Positions 51,819 through 64,000 of a DNA stretch of 64,000 bases are shown in pieces. The stretch is taken from assembly GCF_014898815.1 (NCBI RefSeq), contig NW_026515543.1:1860001-1924000 (forward strand), written 5' to 3'. The stretch is from Panonychus citri. Lineage: Eukaryota; Arthropoda; Arachnida; Trombidiformes; Tetranychidae. The notes under the pieces are model-generated. The model searched no databases, had not been told where the DNA came from, and saw nothing but the letters and a program-made list of their open reading frames with translations. The position numbers and the translations under genes were made by a program. Position 1 is the stretch's first letter. The number at the start of each line of letters is the position of its first letter.

Positions 51819-52147
51819 TCAAGCCATTTCGGATCGATGAGAGTCCAGATAATTTATATTGTGTTGTAATATTTTAACACTGATTAAGAAACTGAGGATT
51901 CCAATGACCACAACGATGCCCGATAGCACTGAACCAAGTGCGATTATCTCAACACATCCAAGAGCACCAAGAATAACTAATATCAAACCAACACACTGAT
52001 GAAATGGTGAAAAAAAAGAGATTTAGTTGATTATCATTGAATAGTTAATTAATTGTCACATACCAAACATCCAGTGGTAACTTTAACTCTTCGTACCACT
52101 TTTTGTCTTTGATTTTGATCAAAATTGGACACATTACTTGATGACAT
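51819..52147 (-). CDS. Small two-helix membrane protein C, 86 aa (diverged paralogue)
   Basis: Exons 52064-52147 and 51819-51995, phase 0. It starts MSSSNVSNFDQNQRQKVVRR, then has a hydrophobic stretch (GCLCVGLILVILGALGCVEI), a second one (SVLSGIVVVIGILSFLISV) and the C-terminus NYLDSHRSEMA. Same layout as A and B: short basic N-terminus, one intron at the same place just before helix 1, and a helical hairpin. Sequence identity is low, and the WPDDL end is missing. Position and architecture make an ancient paralogue likely, though independent origin cannot be excluded. Confidence 0.7.
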
Positions 52148-52533
52148 GGTTAATTATTCACTCACCAATCAATTAAGATGATCAAAATTGAACAAGAAAC
52201 TGTTAATTGAGTTAAACTAAATTAACTGGAATCAATTACGCGACGATATTAACCTTCTCATTTTCTATTGATAATTGTTAATCGGTTAAGCCTCTGTAAT
52301 CAAATAATTAAGACTTACGGTTAATATTAACGGTTAATAACTTTCCAATCTAATCAAATTAAGTCTTACAATCTTAATTGTGACTTTCAATGAATAATTG
52401 TGCGTCTGATTGTTAACATAAAAAAAGACAAATGATTTTAATGTATCACAAACACAAGTGATTTCGATACATGAAATTTGATCACTTGTTGAAGTTAATT
52501 AGCAATCGAATGAAAATTACATTGTTAATTGTT
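52148..52533. other. Spacer between CDA and small gene C
   Basis: AT-rich, containing the 5' region of gene C and the 3' end of the chitin deacetylase gene. No inverted repeat like that of A and B is visible. Confidence 0.5.
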
Positions 52534-54893
52534 CTATTTGAATTCAAGTCCAAATTCATTCTTGACCCATGGATAAACCTCTGGACATTCAAAGCAAGTG
52601 TGCAAATATCTTTCACCTTTTAAATGGCGACTATGTAATTTACACAATTTCGGATGATTACAAGCAACTAAATTTGGATCAATGTTTTTCTGGCATTTCC
52701 AGGGTTCGAAATTGTTCAATTGGCTCAATGGTGTCGGTGTCCTCATCCATTCGATGGCCTGATAGTTGGTGACAATGTAAACATCGGGCTTCTTGATGAG
52801 TTCATCAATGAATTGAAGGAAAACCTTGAAATTTTTCTTATCCTTGAACCAAATCGTATGGAAAAACAATCCAAACGGTGCTTTATTGGTTCGATAGTGG
52901 CGATTGAAATTGTCCAAGAACATGGCCAATAGTTCTTCCTCGGATAAATGAGTTGGACACGAATCGACCATAGCACAAGTATGTCCCTGTTTGAATACGA
53001 AAACATTGAGAAAAGAAATAATTAGTTGATTGAATTCTAATCAATAAGTTGCATTATTATTATTCACCTCAATGTCCAGTGGGTTCATGACCATTTCCCA
53101 CATTCCTGGGAATGAACGAGATGGACATTTCTGGAGAGAACCGGCACATTTATGAGGAATACGGAAGTCGAAAGTGTAAGGCCAAATCGGAGGATCTGAT
53201 TTGGGTGGAACCATCGAGGAATCATAAAGGAAACCAAATTCTCTCATCATAATTAACTGAGTATTCCAACCAATTCTCAAGAATGGAACTCGAGTTCCTC
53301 TTAATTCCTCTAAGGGAATACCAGCGAATTTGTTAATTATATTGGCCATTCCTGCGAACTCATCGAACCAATCTTCGATTGTAGCATTGAAAGTCCACCA
53401 AAGTTCAGGTTGTCGATGTCTATGAATGGACAAATCGACAGTTATAATTACATAATATGATTTTCAGTCTTTCTTTTACTAAAGTTTAACTTACGTAATT
53501 GAATGAACGGCAATTTCGTGATTATCATTCCAAAGTTTCTGAACATGTCGATAGTTGGTATATTCATGAGAGAGGAAAAAAGTTGACCTTATTGGACACC
53601 CGTTGGCGTTGGTTCGGTTTGGTGTGAAAATGGATTGATAGATTTCCCAATTTTCATTGTTAACCGCATCATCGAAAGTGATTATAACCATTTGCGGTGT
53701 CTCTTCAAGCTTCAGGTCATTTGGTATTCGGGTCCCGTCAATGGAACAGAAACAATCTGGTAATGTACAGTTATTCAGATCACATCGGGCAGGTGAATTT
53801 GGATCGTTTTCTGGGTCACACCAAGACTCATCTGAACCATCATTACAATCAACGGTACCGTCACAAAAAACGTCGCGATTAAGACATTTCCGATCGGCAC
53901 AAGCTAATTGACCTTCTGGGCAAATTGGACTTTCAGTTGCCAAAAGAGGACGAGGAGTTGATGCATCTAAATTAAGATGATTTAGTAATTGAATGTTTTT
54001 TTAATTAGTAAACTTAAAGTAAAAAAAACACTAAATCACTTGTAGGTGTACAAACTAATTGATCTGATTTATTGTTGATTGTTGCGTTGATTTAAGTTTT
54101 TCTTACTCTTCAACAATTAAGTCAATGACCGACTCACAATAAATGCAAATGGGTAACAATTTAAAACTTAATCACACCAAAAACTTGTTGATTTTCTGGT
54201 TAATCAATAACTCATCTTAACATGTATTTAGATTTTAATCTTAAAGCAATTGAGTTAATTACTTTCTTTAATTTTTGTTCACCTTAACCTGATTTTAGTT
54301 GTTGCTGTTGTTAAATTTAAAACGTTTGAACAATCAAATGCTAATGGCTGTTAATGAATTCAAATCACAATCAAACAGACAAACCAAAATGGAATCAAAT
54401 TAAATCGAGTTGTTAAATTTTTAAATGAAAACAAAATCATAATTACCATGTGATTTTTCACAATTTTGCGCATTAATTTTTGATTTAAAGTCACAAATTT
54501 GCCGATCGATGTCAAACCAAAGTCCAGATGAACAACGGAACTCAAGAACTTTACCCCGAGGGCACCAATAGTATTTGGCACAATCTCGAATTCCAATTTG
54601 CTCCGGATTTCGATAAAATTTACCATTGGAAACACAAGGAATTCCCTCAACGGCACCTTAACAAACACAGAATTCATCACCAAAGATTATCAATCACAAT
54701 TTGGAATCACAATTGAATTGATTAAATTTCTTAAAATGAAAGTTTAAAGTAATCAACACATACCTGATTCAACGAAATCATCAAGTTTATCAGCAAGATG
54801 AACAATTTGAATTAAATAGCAAACAATTAAAAGGCAACAAGTCACTGTTAATACATTTGACTTGTTAAACTGATTGGAGACAATTAAACTCAT
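52534..54893 (-). CDS. Chitin deacetylase (CBM14-LDLa-deacetylase), 538 aa
   Basis: Extracellular metal-dependent enzyme that converts cuticular chitin to chitosan. Exons in transcript order: 54764-54893, 54447-54656, 53495-53966, 53068-53419, 52534-52986 (1617 nt). The N-terminus has a hydrophobic signal (about 15-37). A CBM14 chitin-binding domain lies at about 51-110 (CAKYYWC, FRCSSGLWFD). An LDL-receptor A module lies at about 129-157 (DGTVDCNDGSDESWC). The polysaccharide deacetylase domain has motif 1 TFDD (about 210-213), motif 2 HSITH (His268, His272) as metal ligands, R-VPFLR, and MVDSCPTHL. Length and module order match insect CDA1/CDA2 (serpentine/vermiform). The catalytic motifs look intact. 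Confidence 0.95.
53967..54446 (-). other. Intron of the chitin deacetylase gene
   Basis: Phase-1 intron of 480 bases between the CBM14 and LDLa exons. AT-rich; nothing else is seen. Confidence 0.8.
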
Positions 54894-57300
54894 GGTGAAT
54901 TGGTTAATTGCTATGGCGATTGCAGTGATTGCAATCACAATTAGTTTCAACAATGAGAATCACTTGTTAGTCAGTTGAATTCGGGAGAAAGAAAAAAACT
55001 AAAATTCTACAAAAAGAATAGAAGAAACTTTTTCTTAAAAGTAAACAATATGGCGTCGATTCTGAGAACGATGAACTTTATCGTTCCACCAACAATAATG
55101 ATGATGAAGAATAAGATACATTAGCGCTTGTTTTGCTAACGATTTTCGGGGATCAGGTTGAAGGAGGAGTAAGAATATAATGAGAAGATAAATAAAGAGA
55201 AGAATAAGCTAACGATGGGCTGGAATAAGGTCATTTCGGTTACGACATCAGTTTTTTTTCCTTCGAAATCGGAGCAAATCATCTTATCCATCTTCTTACC
55301 TGTTGTCATCTCTTTAAGACCGATCACCTAAATTTGCATCTTCTTTTGCTCTTTACTGTCTATTTTTGCTTCTTTTTTTTCTGTTCAACTTCATTAGTGT
55401 TTGTGAGGCTTCATGATGATGATAATGTTACTTTTATCATCATTAGAATAATTTATTTCTCTTCCTCATCACTTTAAAATCTTTACTCTATTCAGTTGAT
55501 TGTTTACTAATTCAACTTATTTTCTCTCCAATTGGAAAATAGTATCGTTCAAATTCAGAGTCGATTGTTATAATAATAAGTATATTCAGATTCTATTCTC
55601 GATACTCTGATAAACTCCAAATTCTAACAAAATCTGAATTGAAATTTTAAAGTGAAAGTTGCTAATTGAGGCGGTGAATGGGTGGATGTATTAATTTTCG
55701 ATCTGCTTGTTGATTGAGCGCTAAGGCACGAACGGTAAAGTTTGGAGTAATATTTCAAACTATCATGTTGGCTATAATGATTAACTAACTTCCATGAATT
55801 TTATACAAACTCTTAAGCTTTAATCTGATATTTTTTAAAGAGTTTTCATCATATTAAAGTTTTACGAAGTCATTTAAAAGAAAGATGCCTTTTGTACTGT
55901 AGCTCAGCGAAAATATTTCGAAGTGTGCTCATGAATAAAAACACATATCTTTGTTTCAAATAAATGACCTTCGAGGGTCATATCATAATCAGTCTATAAT
56001 AGTAACGCGTTCTCGTAACTTGAACCAAATATAAGAAAAGTGTTTAATACTCAACTTTAATCTTTTTGCTTTGAAAATTTAGATGATTAACAATGAACTT
56101 AGGTCAATAAAAAACATTTTCGGTTTCCAAGTCAATTTATATCAATTTCGCGTTGAAATGTTCGAACAATATCAGGTTTATTATTAGGAACACTAGCCCA
56201 TAAGTATCGTTTTTTTATGAATCTGAATAAAGATGAACAGATAATCAGCATTTGTATGATCCTCTTTTGGTACTTTGTAAATGAAAATAAGAAAGAAAAA
56301 GTTTTTGATTATCTAAGAGATTCAAATATAAACAAAACGACAAAACGTTTCAAGTTCATTCCGGTCATTTTGTCAAGATCATTTGATGGTCAAAATAAAA
56401 TTTTCCATTCCAAGGCAACGAGGCAGCTTCTAACGGGGACCTTAGCATCGATACGAGGCTCTTTAATCGGAAGCTTTTTTGTCATAAATCTCTCTGTACC
56501 AATTAGAATAAAAAACAATTAGTTAATTGAGTTTATGGCCTTCAAATGGCCTTGAAAAAGGAAGATTTTTTAACAGAATAGTCAATTTGTATACTTTATC
56601 TTATTTCTATGATAGTTTATCAGAATTCTCAACTTCTTATCAAATAGGCATTTCTGTTTGCAAACTTTACTGTTCATATTTGATTCGCATCAAGATAATT
56701 AATTTATTAGACTAATTATTCAGATATCAAAATGATTTTTTATTTAACTGTCGTACAATTTTGGTTTTTAATCAAATCATTTTTGTGGTCCAGATTGTCA
56801 GGTTTTTTTTAATAATAATCATTTAAGGAAATTCTAATGATGAAAATTGATTGTTTTAAATCAGCAAGAAATTAACGTTGATTCAATTTTTTAATTGATT
56901 GTTCAGAGAAGGAGAAAAGTTTGCAGTTGATTTTCAATCAATTAAACTACAGGAACAAATTACAATAATAATTGTCAACAGAAAAAAAGGTTAAACAATT
57001 AAATCCTTTGGTTGTAAGCATAATAATTAAGGTAATATCTTTGTGATCTGATCACCGATTGATTTAAATTAAGGTGATCTTAATCATGATAGAAAAAAAA
57101 ATCAATCAACTCAAGGCTTCTTGGTGGTTTGCCAGTAAAAAGAGACGTTGGTTAATGATGATTAGAGTAATTAATAAATTGTCTGGTTAATTGTCTCAAT
57201 TTGAGTGAAGGTAAACAAAGGGAATGAAAAAAAACAATGGTAATTAAATCTCAGAATTGATGAGAAAAGCAAAGTAACAATTAACAGTGATTTAGTCTAA
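54894..57300. other. Spacer between KLHL17-like and CDA genes
   Basis: The part next to CDA (to about 55100) is its likely promoter and 5' UTR, with an ATGGCG-type motif near 55053. The middle block (about 55640-56510) differs in texture, with fewer GAT runs and CAATTAA words, and holds an open frame at 56217-56522 (101 codons) without recognisable family. No gene is claimed. Confidence 0.45.
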
Positions 57301-59734
57301 CTAGTGAACTATTGCTTCGGGTGCGTTGCCATTAGTGGTCGTTGATGTGGTCAAGTTGTTGTGGTGGGTCAATGCTTCAAGAATTTTCTCCATATTTGGA
57401 CATTCGAGTGCTGCCGCTCCGACCGACGATCGTCTTAACATCATTGAACTAATCGGAATCCAGTGGTTCTTTTTCAATTCATATCTTTCCACCGTATTCA
57501 GGCTCGACGATCCATCGTTACCTCCGATTGCATAAAGGAAACCATCAGCTTCAACCACTTCATGTGTACTCCTGAAATAATTAAATTGAACCATCGATTA
57601 GTTAATTGTTATTAAGGATAAATTAATGATTTAATGATCTATTACCTTCTTGTGTGCATTGGAGCCGTTGATTCCCAAGCATTTCGAGTTGGGTCAAACT
57701 TTTCAACTGAATTCATGCAAAGGCTCCCGTCGTTTCCACCGGCGGCATAGATTTTACCACTCAAAGTGGCCACTCCTGAACTAGAACGTCGATTTGTCAT
57801 CGGTGGCATCAACTGCCATTTTCCTTCCTGGAAATGAAAAGAAAATGATAACAAAACAATTTAATATCACAATTCAAACTATAATCTCGTATTATTATCC
57901 AATCGATTGAAATGAATTGAAAAGTTTACAAAAGCACAATGAATCTGATCTATCACCCTGAGAATTGGCCTTTGTCATGAAAATGAAATGTCAATGAACT
58001 TCAAAAGATTATGATGTAACCAAGGAGAGAGAGAGAGAGAGATATTAATAGATGAAAAGTTATTAAAAGATTTTGACAGAACAATTTAGAGATAGAAAAT
58101 ATCGATCGATAAGTGAAAATATAAACACGTTCAGAATTCAACTGACGTTATGACGAAGATGATTAGTGATAAATGAGAATGATAATCAAACTAATTAACT
58201 AATAATACAATAACCTTTCCGTTGTAAATTATTAATTTCCTCGAGTTGAATCAACCCTTTGTTTCATTACTAAACTTTACGATCAAGGGAATTGTTTTCA
58301 TTTGAATGAATTTACTTCAACTTCCTTGATTGTTAATAGTAACACTTTCACTCTGATGATTCAAATCATTAAGTGTAATAAATTGAATTGTTAATAACAA
58401 TTAAATGGATTCATAAATTGTTTGAGGTGCAGAAAAAAAATTATCTTTGTTTTTATGATTGATTAAGTGTAATGGTAATTATGTTAATGTCTTACTCGTG
58501 GATCAAATCTTTCCATTGACGATTGATAATTAGTACCATCATAGCCGCCGACGGCATAGAGACACCCATCGAGAACGGTTAACCGTCCATGGCGCCTTCG
58601 ACTGGTCATCGCTTCGACCGATGTCCACATATCAGAAAGAGGATCAAACCTTTCAACTGAAGCAAGACAAGAAGCACCATCATAACCACCGGCAACATAG
58701 ACCAGACCATTTAGCGAAGCAGTGGCCAGACAAGAGCGTTTAGTTCCCATATCTTGAGCTAATGGTTGCCACGAATTTACAATTGGATCGTAAAATTCAC
58801 CAGATGATAATTCCTTGTTCTCATTGTAACCACCAATGGCGAAAAGATTTCGTCCCAAAGTGGTCACACCAGCTCTTGATCGCCTCTTGAACGAGGGTGC
58901 AAACGAACACCAAGTATCACTTATTGGATCATAAAATTCACACTCGTTGTGAATGGCGAACAATGAACCACCGCCGATGGCAAAAATGTACGTTTTTAAA
59001 CCTTTCGGTCGTCGATATTGAGTTCGTATGTTTTTAATGCTGGTTCGTTGATCGGGACTAAGGTGATACCTCATCGCCTCAATGAGCAAATCTTTACCGT
59101 CCGGGTTACCCTCGATCAATGGCTCTTTGCAAACGTGATTTAGAAGCGTATTTTTATGAATCAACGGGAAACGAATATGCTGAAGTAAAGAACCAAGTCG
59201 ACCTTCTCGTGATTTCAGGTCAAATTTGACCCAACGAATGACCGCATTGTAAACCTCGTTTTCATCATGAACATTCAAATGATTACTAGAAATGAGATCT
59301 TCAACCTTGAAAGAAGAGAAAAAATCAAAGAGAAAGATACAATTAGTACCACGAGAAATCGGGACTGAAAAAATTAGTCCATTCGCTCACCTCGCTATAT
59401 GGTAAAAGTAAAAACTCTTCGGTCGCAGCTACGGCGGGAAAATTTTCGACCACAAATTTATCTGATGTTTGATGTAGCTCTTCACACGAATGGGCATCGG
59501 CAAATGATCTTATCCCAAGGCAATTGGTCGGGTCAAGTTGTCGAAGTAAAAATTTGCAACAAGCCTCACGAACGGCGGATACTTGGAGTAGACTTGCGGT
59601 GGGCAGTAGGGCTTGGACATTTTCCTCGCTGATTACAATTTCACCCGAATATGAATAATCAATTAATAATTTAAGAGCATTAAATTCAATGTCATGTAAA
59701 GTAATCACAGATTTTGTTTTCTCGCTCATTTCAC
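57301..59734 (-). CDS. KLHL17 (actinfilin)-like BTB-Kelch protein, 5' end missing
   Basis: Substrate adaptor of CUL3 ubiquitin ligases. Exons in transcript order: 59391-59734, 58496-59305, 57646-57827, 57301-57571. About 535 residues are recovered. The first exon opens with the C-terminal part of the BTB domain (GEMSEKTKS to FLLRQLDPTNCLGIRSFADAHS), followed by the BACK domain. Kelch repeats follow, each with a GG doublet and spaced Tyr/Trp: FAIGGGSLFAIHNECEFYD, FAIGGYNENKELS, YVAGGYDGASCLAS, YAVGGYDGTNYQS, YAAGGNDGSLCMN, YAIGGNDGSSSLN. The GGGSLFAIH segment in repeat 1 is characteristic of KLHL17. The ending RRSSVGAAALE is also close to it. The BTB start, with the CUL3-facing helix, must be in exon(s) upstream of 59735 and was not found in the window. 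Confidence 0.88.
57828..58495 (-). other. Intron of the KLHL17-like gene
   Basis: Intron of 668 bases between Kelch exons, phase 0. It holds a short GA run at about 58025-58041 and a perfect 12-base palindrome TATCGATCGATA at 58100-58111. Confidence 0.75.
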
Positions 59735-62700
59735 CTGTAAATTTAATTAGATTCAAAGTAACATAATCATTAGTTAATTGTGGTTAATTTACTTGCGAGT
59801 GTAACAGTTAAAGTAACTATAAATGTCAAGGTTAATTGTGCTAATTAAAAAGACAAAGATTTAGTATCTTTGTAATGTCCAGTTAATTATTCACATTAAC
59901 TGGTAACAGTTTAGACAAAATTAAACTTGGTTGATCTAATTTATTATTGATTATTATCACAATTTGATTTCTTAATTCATCAGGTTCAAGGTTATTCAAT
60001 AGATTTACAAATCTATGGTAACAATTAGGTCAACAATTAAATCGATAATCTCAATAACATTTACGATTAAATCTCTAAATTGTGAGATTTCAATAGTTGC
60101 ATGTTAATCTAAAAGTGTCTTGATTGTTTTTGACTAACATTTAAATCAACAAATTGTGACTTTAATTGTTATCCTGGTTGATTGACTTTATTTGTATCCA
60201 ATTATTTTGTGTTTAAACTAATCAAGTATTAATTAGTTCAAACTTAATTGAGTTTTTCACTTTATTGTTAATCAAAGATTCATTAGCTGATACTAATTTT
60301 AAATTAACTTTTTTTTCTATTATTTTTTTTTATTTTGATCAATTGTTACAATTAACAAAATTTTTCTTGGGTTAAATGATCGGAATCAAGTTAATTGTTG
60401 ACAGTCATTGAAATACATTACCAACTAATCCCAATGGTTATTGAATGATTGTGTCCATGAATTTATTGATTGTTAGTCTTTGATCAGAAATAATCAATCA
60501 ATTGGCCTGAACAATTAGGAACCAAATTAAAGGTTATTAAACTGATTACATTGACAATTTAATTTCAAGGATAAAAGTAATTCCAAATGTCCAGTTAATA
60601 GTCAATTGATTCAATTTGATAATCAAATACTTTAATCTGATCATGACAATTAATGAACAAAACTACTAATTATTCAATCATCTAATCAACTTGTCGTTGT
60701 TAATTAGGATCATATTTACAATTAAAATCATCAAGATCATTACATTATGTATTGTATGTTAATTATTGGTATGATTTCAATTGTATATTGACCTTAATTC
60801 AGTTCAATTGTATTTTGATTGTTAGGATTGGATTTTCAATTCGGGTGTGATTGTTATTTAATTTAATTGTTTTCACTATTTTTTCAAGTTCAGTTCAAAA
60901 TATTAACCAACAATTAACATGATAAAAGTAATATAAAGTTAATTATTGATTGGATTCAACAATCTATTGATAAACTAAACATTGTTATTAAACTGGAAAC
61001 AATTAACTTGAAAAAAAATATCCAAATCCAATTGTCACAATTAAATTGAGGTTATTTGTTTACCATGTTAATCAACTGCCATCAACTTTGATCAAATCAC
61101 TTTGTTGATTATAAATTGGAGTTAATCCAAATCATTGATTTTCATAGTAACTAATCATTTGTTTACATCACCATTAAGTTAATTGTAGTTACATTGTATG
61201 TTGATTTAGTTTAACGATTTAATCATCTGATCAAGAAAACTTTATTTCTTCCGGGCTCTGTAAAGGATCAATGATTTTATTTAATCTAATTAACTTGATC
61301 TAGTTAATGATGATCATGATGATAATGGTGATGATTGAATGAAAATTATTATTAGTTAGTCAACAATTAATTGACAACAATTAAAGAAACGTCAAAAAAT
61401 GATCATCAAGGTAATCAAAAGGTAATCAATCAAACAGAAAAATGTTTCAACTAAATTTAAATTAACTAATTACAAGACTTTAAACTTTTAGGTAAACAAA
61501 CAAAAACCCTCATCATTTTAATCATGTTCATTGGTTAATCTTATATTGATTGCAATTAACTAAATTACAATTAAGAATAAGGCTAATCATGATCAACCTG
61601 TAATTAAATTCATTAAGAAATCAAATTTCATGATATTTAATTTCTTGGCCCATAAATAAGCTGATTCATTTGAGTTAATCAGCAATTTAGCTGATTGTTA
61701 ATCAAGCTTATCACTTAAATTGCCTCAAAAATTGATTCAAATGGTCATTTAATCAACAATTTAATTACTATATTCATGTGGTTACCAGTGTAATTAACTG
61801 TTAGTATTTAGTTGATTGTATAATTAAATTTGATAATCATTAATTGCCCATGAAAATGTACAGTTAACTTTTTTTTCATCATTTTGAAAGTTTTTCAACA
61901 TTGACAACAATTTATTAATTATAAATGAAACTTGGAGTTGTTGACAATTATCACGAACTATCATCAGAAACAATTAACACTATTGAATTGAACAATTAAC
62001 TGATTGTAAGGTTTATTAATACAAAGTGTGAACATTGTCCATAGGAAAACAATAATAATAATAATAACCACATGAAGTTTAGGTTAATCATAATGAAGAC
62101 ATTAATTGTTAATCATTGAGGATCAAGTTAATTCACTAGACAAGGTTGAGTTAATTCAAAGTTGATAAGGTTTACAATCAAGGTGATCACAATTAGCTGA
62201 TTCTAATCATTGTTAGATGATTTAACAATAAGAAAAAAAAAGTTATTATAATCAACTCTTTACTTTCCCTAGTAAAATAGTCAAGGTTAATATCTTGATT
62301 ATTTCAACAATTAACTAACGATGATGTTCAGATCAATAGACAAGGGCAATGAGCTATTAATAGTATACAAGTTAATTGTTGATGGTAAATCACAGTAAAT
62401 AATTAAAAAAAAATACTAACTAATTAATGGTAATTAGAATCAATTATCATACCACCACAATCACAATCAAATTTAAGACTCAAGGATTGGAAATTGTTGA
62501 TATCAAATCAAATTGCTGATTGATTGGTCAGAATAATAGTTGATTAACAATTAAGGAAATCCCCAGATTGTTGAAATGATATAATGACCAATTTAATAAA
62601 CATAGATACATAAATATTTAGCCTGAGGCGATGGGATAATATTTTTTACCCAAAGTTAAATCAACTTATCGTGATTAGTGTTTATCGTAGTAGTTTATTT

Positions 62701-63690
62701 CATCACAATTAAGGACAATTAAGAAACTCAATTGATTCTATCATGAGTGTTGGCTAACTAATGGTTAAATTGGAAATGATTAAAAGTCAACAATCACCAA
62801 GAAAAAAAATTAATTCAGTTTCTATGAGAATCGTTTTCAATTGTTATCGCTGAGATTTGATTATTCAATTAATGATAACAATTGAAATATTATACAGTTA
62901 ATTGTGGGAAAAGATGATGAAAATGGATGATGATGATGATGATTGGAGGATAATAAACAAGGATGATAGATGATGATGAGGATAAAATTGACCTTTCAAC
63001 AATTTAACTGGACTGATGTATATCAAATTGATTCAACTGACCGTTAAATGATTTGATCTTTAGGTCAGTTTATATAAATTTTACCAATTGATTCAAATTC
63101 AGTTGATTAATTTCAATTACTGATTGGTTAATTGTTGAAGTTCAGACATAAGTTTAATTGTGTTATTAGTTTTAATTGAGTTTGATTTTGATCAACAATT
63201 GATCAAATTTTAGTTATTAAACCGATATGAGTTTGTTATTAAACTAAATTAACGGCAAAACAAATTATAAACTATTAAGTTAATCAGTGTATTTTTAATT
63301 GGGACAATTAACATATTGCCAATGGTGAATTGGCAATTTTTTGATTACATTTGGGTTTCTGGTTTTAATAACTATTAGATTGTCACTCTAATTTAAATCA
63401 CCTCAGTTATAGTTAATTGTTGGCAATTTGTTTATTCTCATCATCATGATTAGGATAATAGTGATTACGATGATTGATAAAAATTGATTGTTGTTTGACA
63501 TAATCACGTTGTGATTAACAATTAAAAAGAAACTGGTTGACACATCAACAAGAAACTAATTCCTTGTTAGTCCTGATTGTTTTGTTTGATTAATGGAAAT
63601 TAAATTGAGTTGATTGTTGATTGTTGATTTTGGCTTCAAATGTTAACTTGTTAATTGTCTGTCATCATTTTTAATTAAATTAAAAATCTC

Positions 63691-63703
63691 TATATATAAA
63701 TAG
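63691..63703 (+). promoter_or_regulatory. TATA-box-like element, rightward
   Basis: TATATATAAATAG followed about 30 bases later by a GC-richer stretch (ctctcgggtg) and then a CA-rich leader with few ATGs. This looks like a core promoter and 5' UTR of a + strand gene that continues past the window. A - strand reading cannot be excluded. Confidence 0.3.
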
Positions 63704-63753
63704 CAATTCATTTAAGCTCTCGGGTGTAACCGGAAAAGTTGAACATCAAACCC

Positions 63754-63774
63754 AAGAGAGAGAGAGAGAGAGAG
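63754..63774. repeat. (GA)n microsatellite
   Basis: About ten GA units directly downstream of the putative TATA-type promoter. GA runs near start sites can act as GAGA-factor sites, which is speculative here. Confidence 0.85.
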
Positions 63775-64000
63775 ACAATCAACAATTAAGCTCACAATCA
63801 GAATCAACAACAATCAACAAGAAATAATAATGAAAAAAGTTATAATAATGACGATGATTTAATCAGATAAGATATTGAAATTACTGCTTCAACAATTAGT
63901 TAACTGATCAATAGTGAAAAAATTACCAACACTAACCACCCACAATCAATTGTAATGGACAAACAATTGAATCAACAATAAAACTTTTAATTGTAATGCA

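Larger units (their letters stand above)
59735..64000. other. Upstream intron or intergenic DNA of the KLHL17-like gene
   Basis: About 4.3 kb of extremely AT-rich sequence packed with CAATTAA/TTAATTG and TTGATTG words. No BTB exon is recognisable on the - strand, so this is probably a long 5' intron running out of the window. A TATA-like promoter pointing to the right lies near 63691. Confidence 0.5.

Noticed and set aside
58100..58111. Perfect TATCGATCGATA palindrome
   Set aside because: Lies inside an intron with no other promoter features; kept only as a note in the intron entry.

Overview
This is AT-rich nuclear DNA from an arthropod, most likely an acariform mite and possibly a spider mite. 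The evidence is GT-AG introns, a glutamate-gated chloride channel, a chitin deacetylase, a Skeletor/Knickkopf-type cuticle protein and a secreted ML-domain protein laid out like mite group 2 allergens. Species was not proven. Nothing bacterial, no CRISPR and no rRNA or tRNA was seen.

Layout. The left third (2.7-12.1 kb, + strand) is a GluCl channel gene whose signal-peptide exon I could not find. From 12 to 24 kb there is mostly non-coding sequence, with one single-exon coiled-coil ORF on the - strand (17.8-18.6 kb). From 24 to 38.6 kb (+) lies an eight-exon Skeletor/Knickkopf-like gene of about 1399 codons. Its signal peptide sits 8.1 kb upstream of the rest, and it encodes two DM13 domains, a DOMON domain, a cupredoxin-like domain and a long Ser/Thr/Pro tail. 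An ML/NPC2-type gene follows at 39.5-40.0 kb (+).

From 41.4 kb onward every gene is on the - strand: adenosylhomocysteinase, an LSm plus degenerate exonuclease protein of EXD1 type, the ER ubiquitin ligase HRD1/synoviolin, three tandem two-exon genes for tiny membrane-hairpin proteins (79, 79 and 86 aa), a chitin deacetylase with CBM14 and LDLa modules, and a KLHL17-like BTB-Kelch gene whose N-terminal exon(s) lie beyond the area I could resolve. Exon boundaries were set by hand from splice signals and reading phase. For all complete genes the summed exon length is divisible by three.

Functional links are limited. The chitin deacetylase and the Skeletor/Knickkopf-like protein both fit cuticle (chitin) organisation. 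The other genes look like unrelated neighbours. The most novel item is the trio of small membrane-protein genes, two of which share a duplicated upstream block containing an AGGTGAG/CTCACCT inverted repeat.
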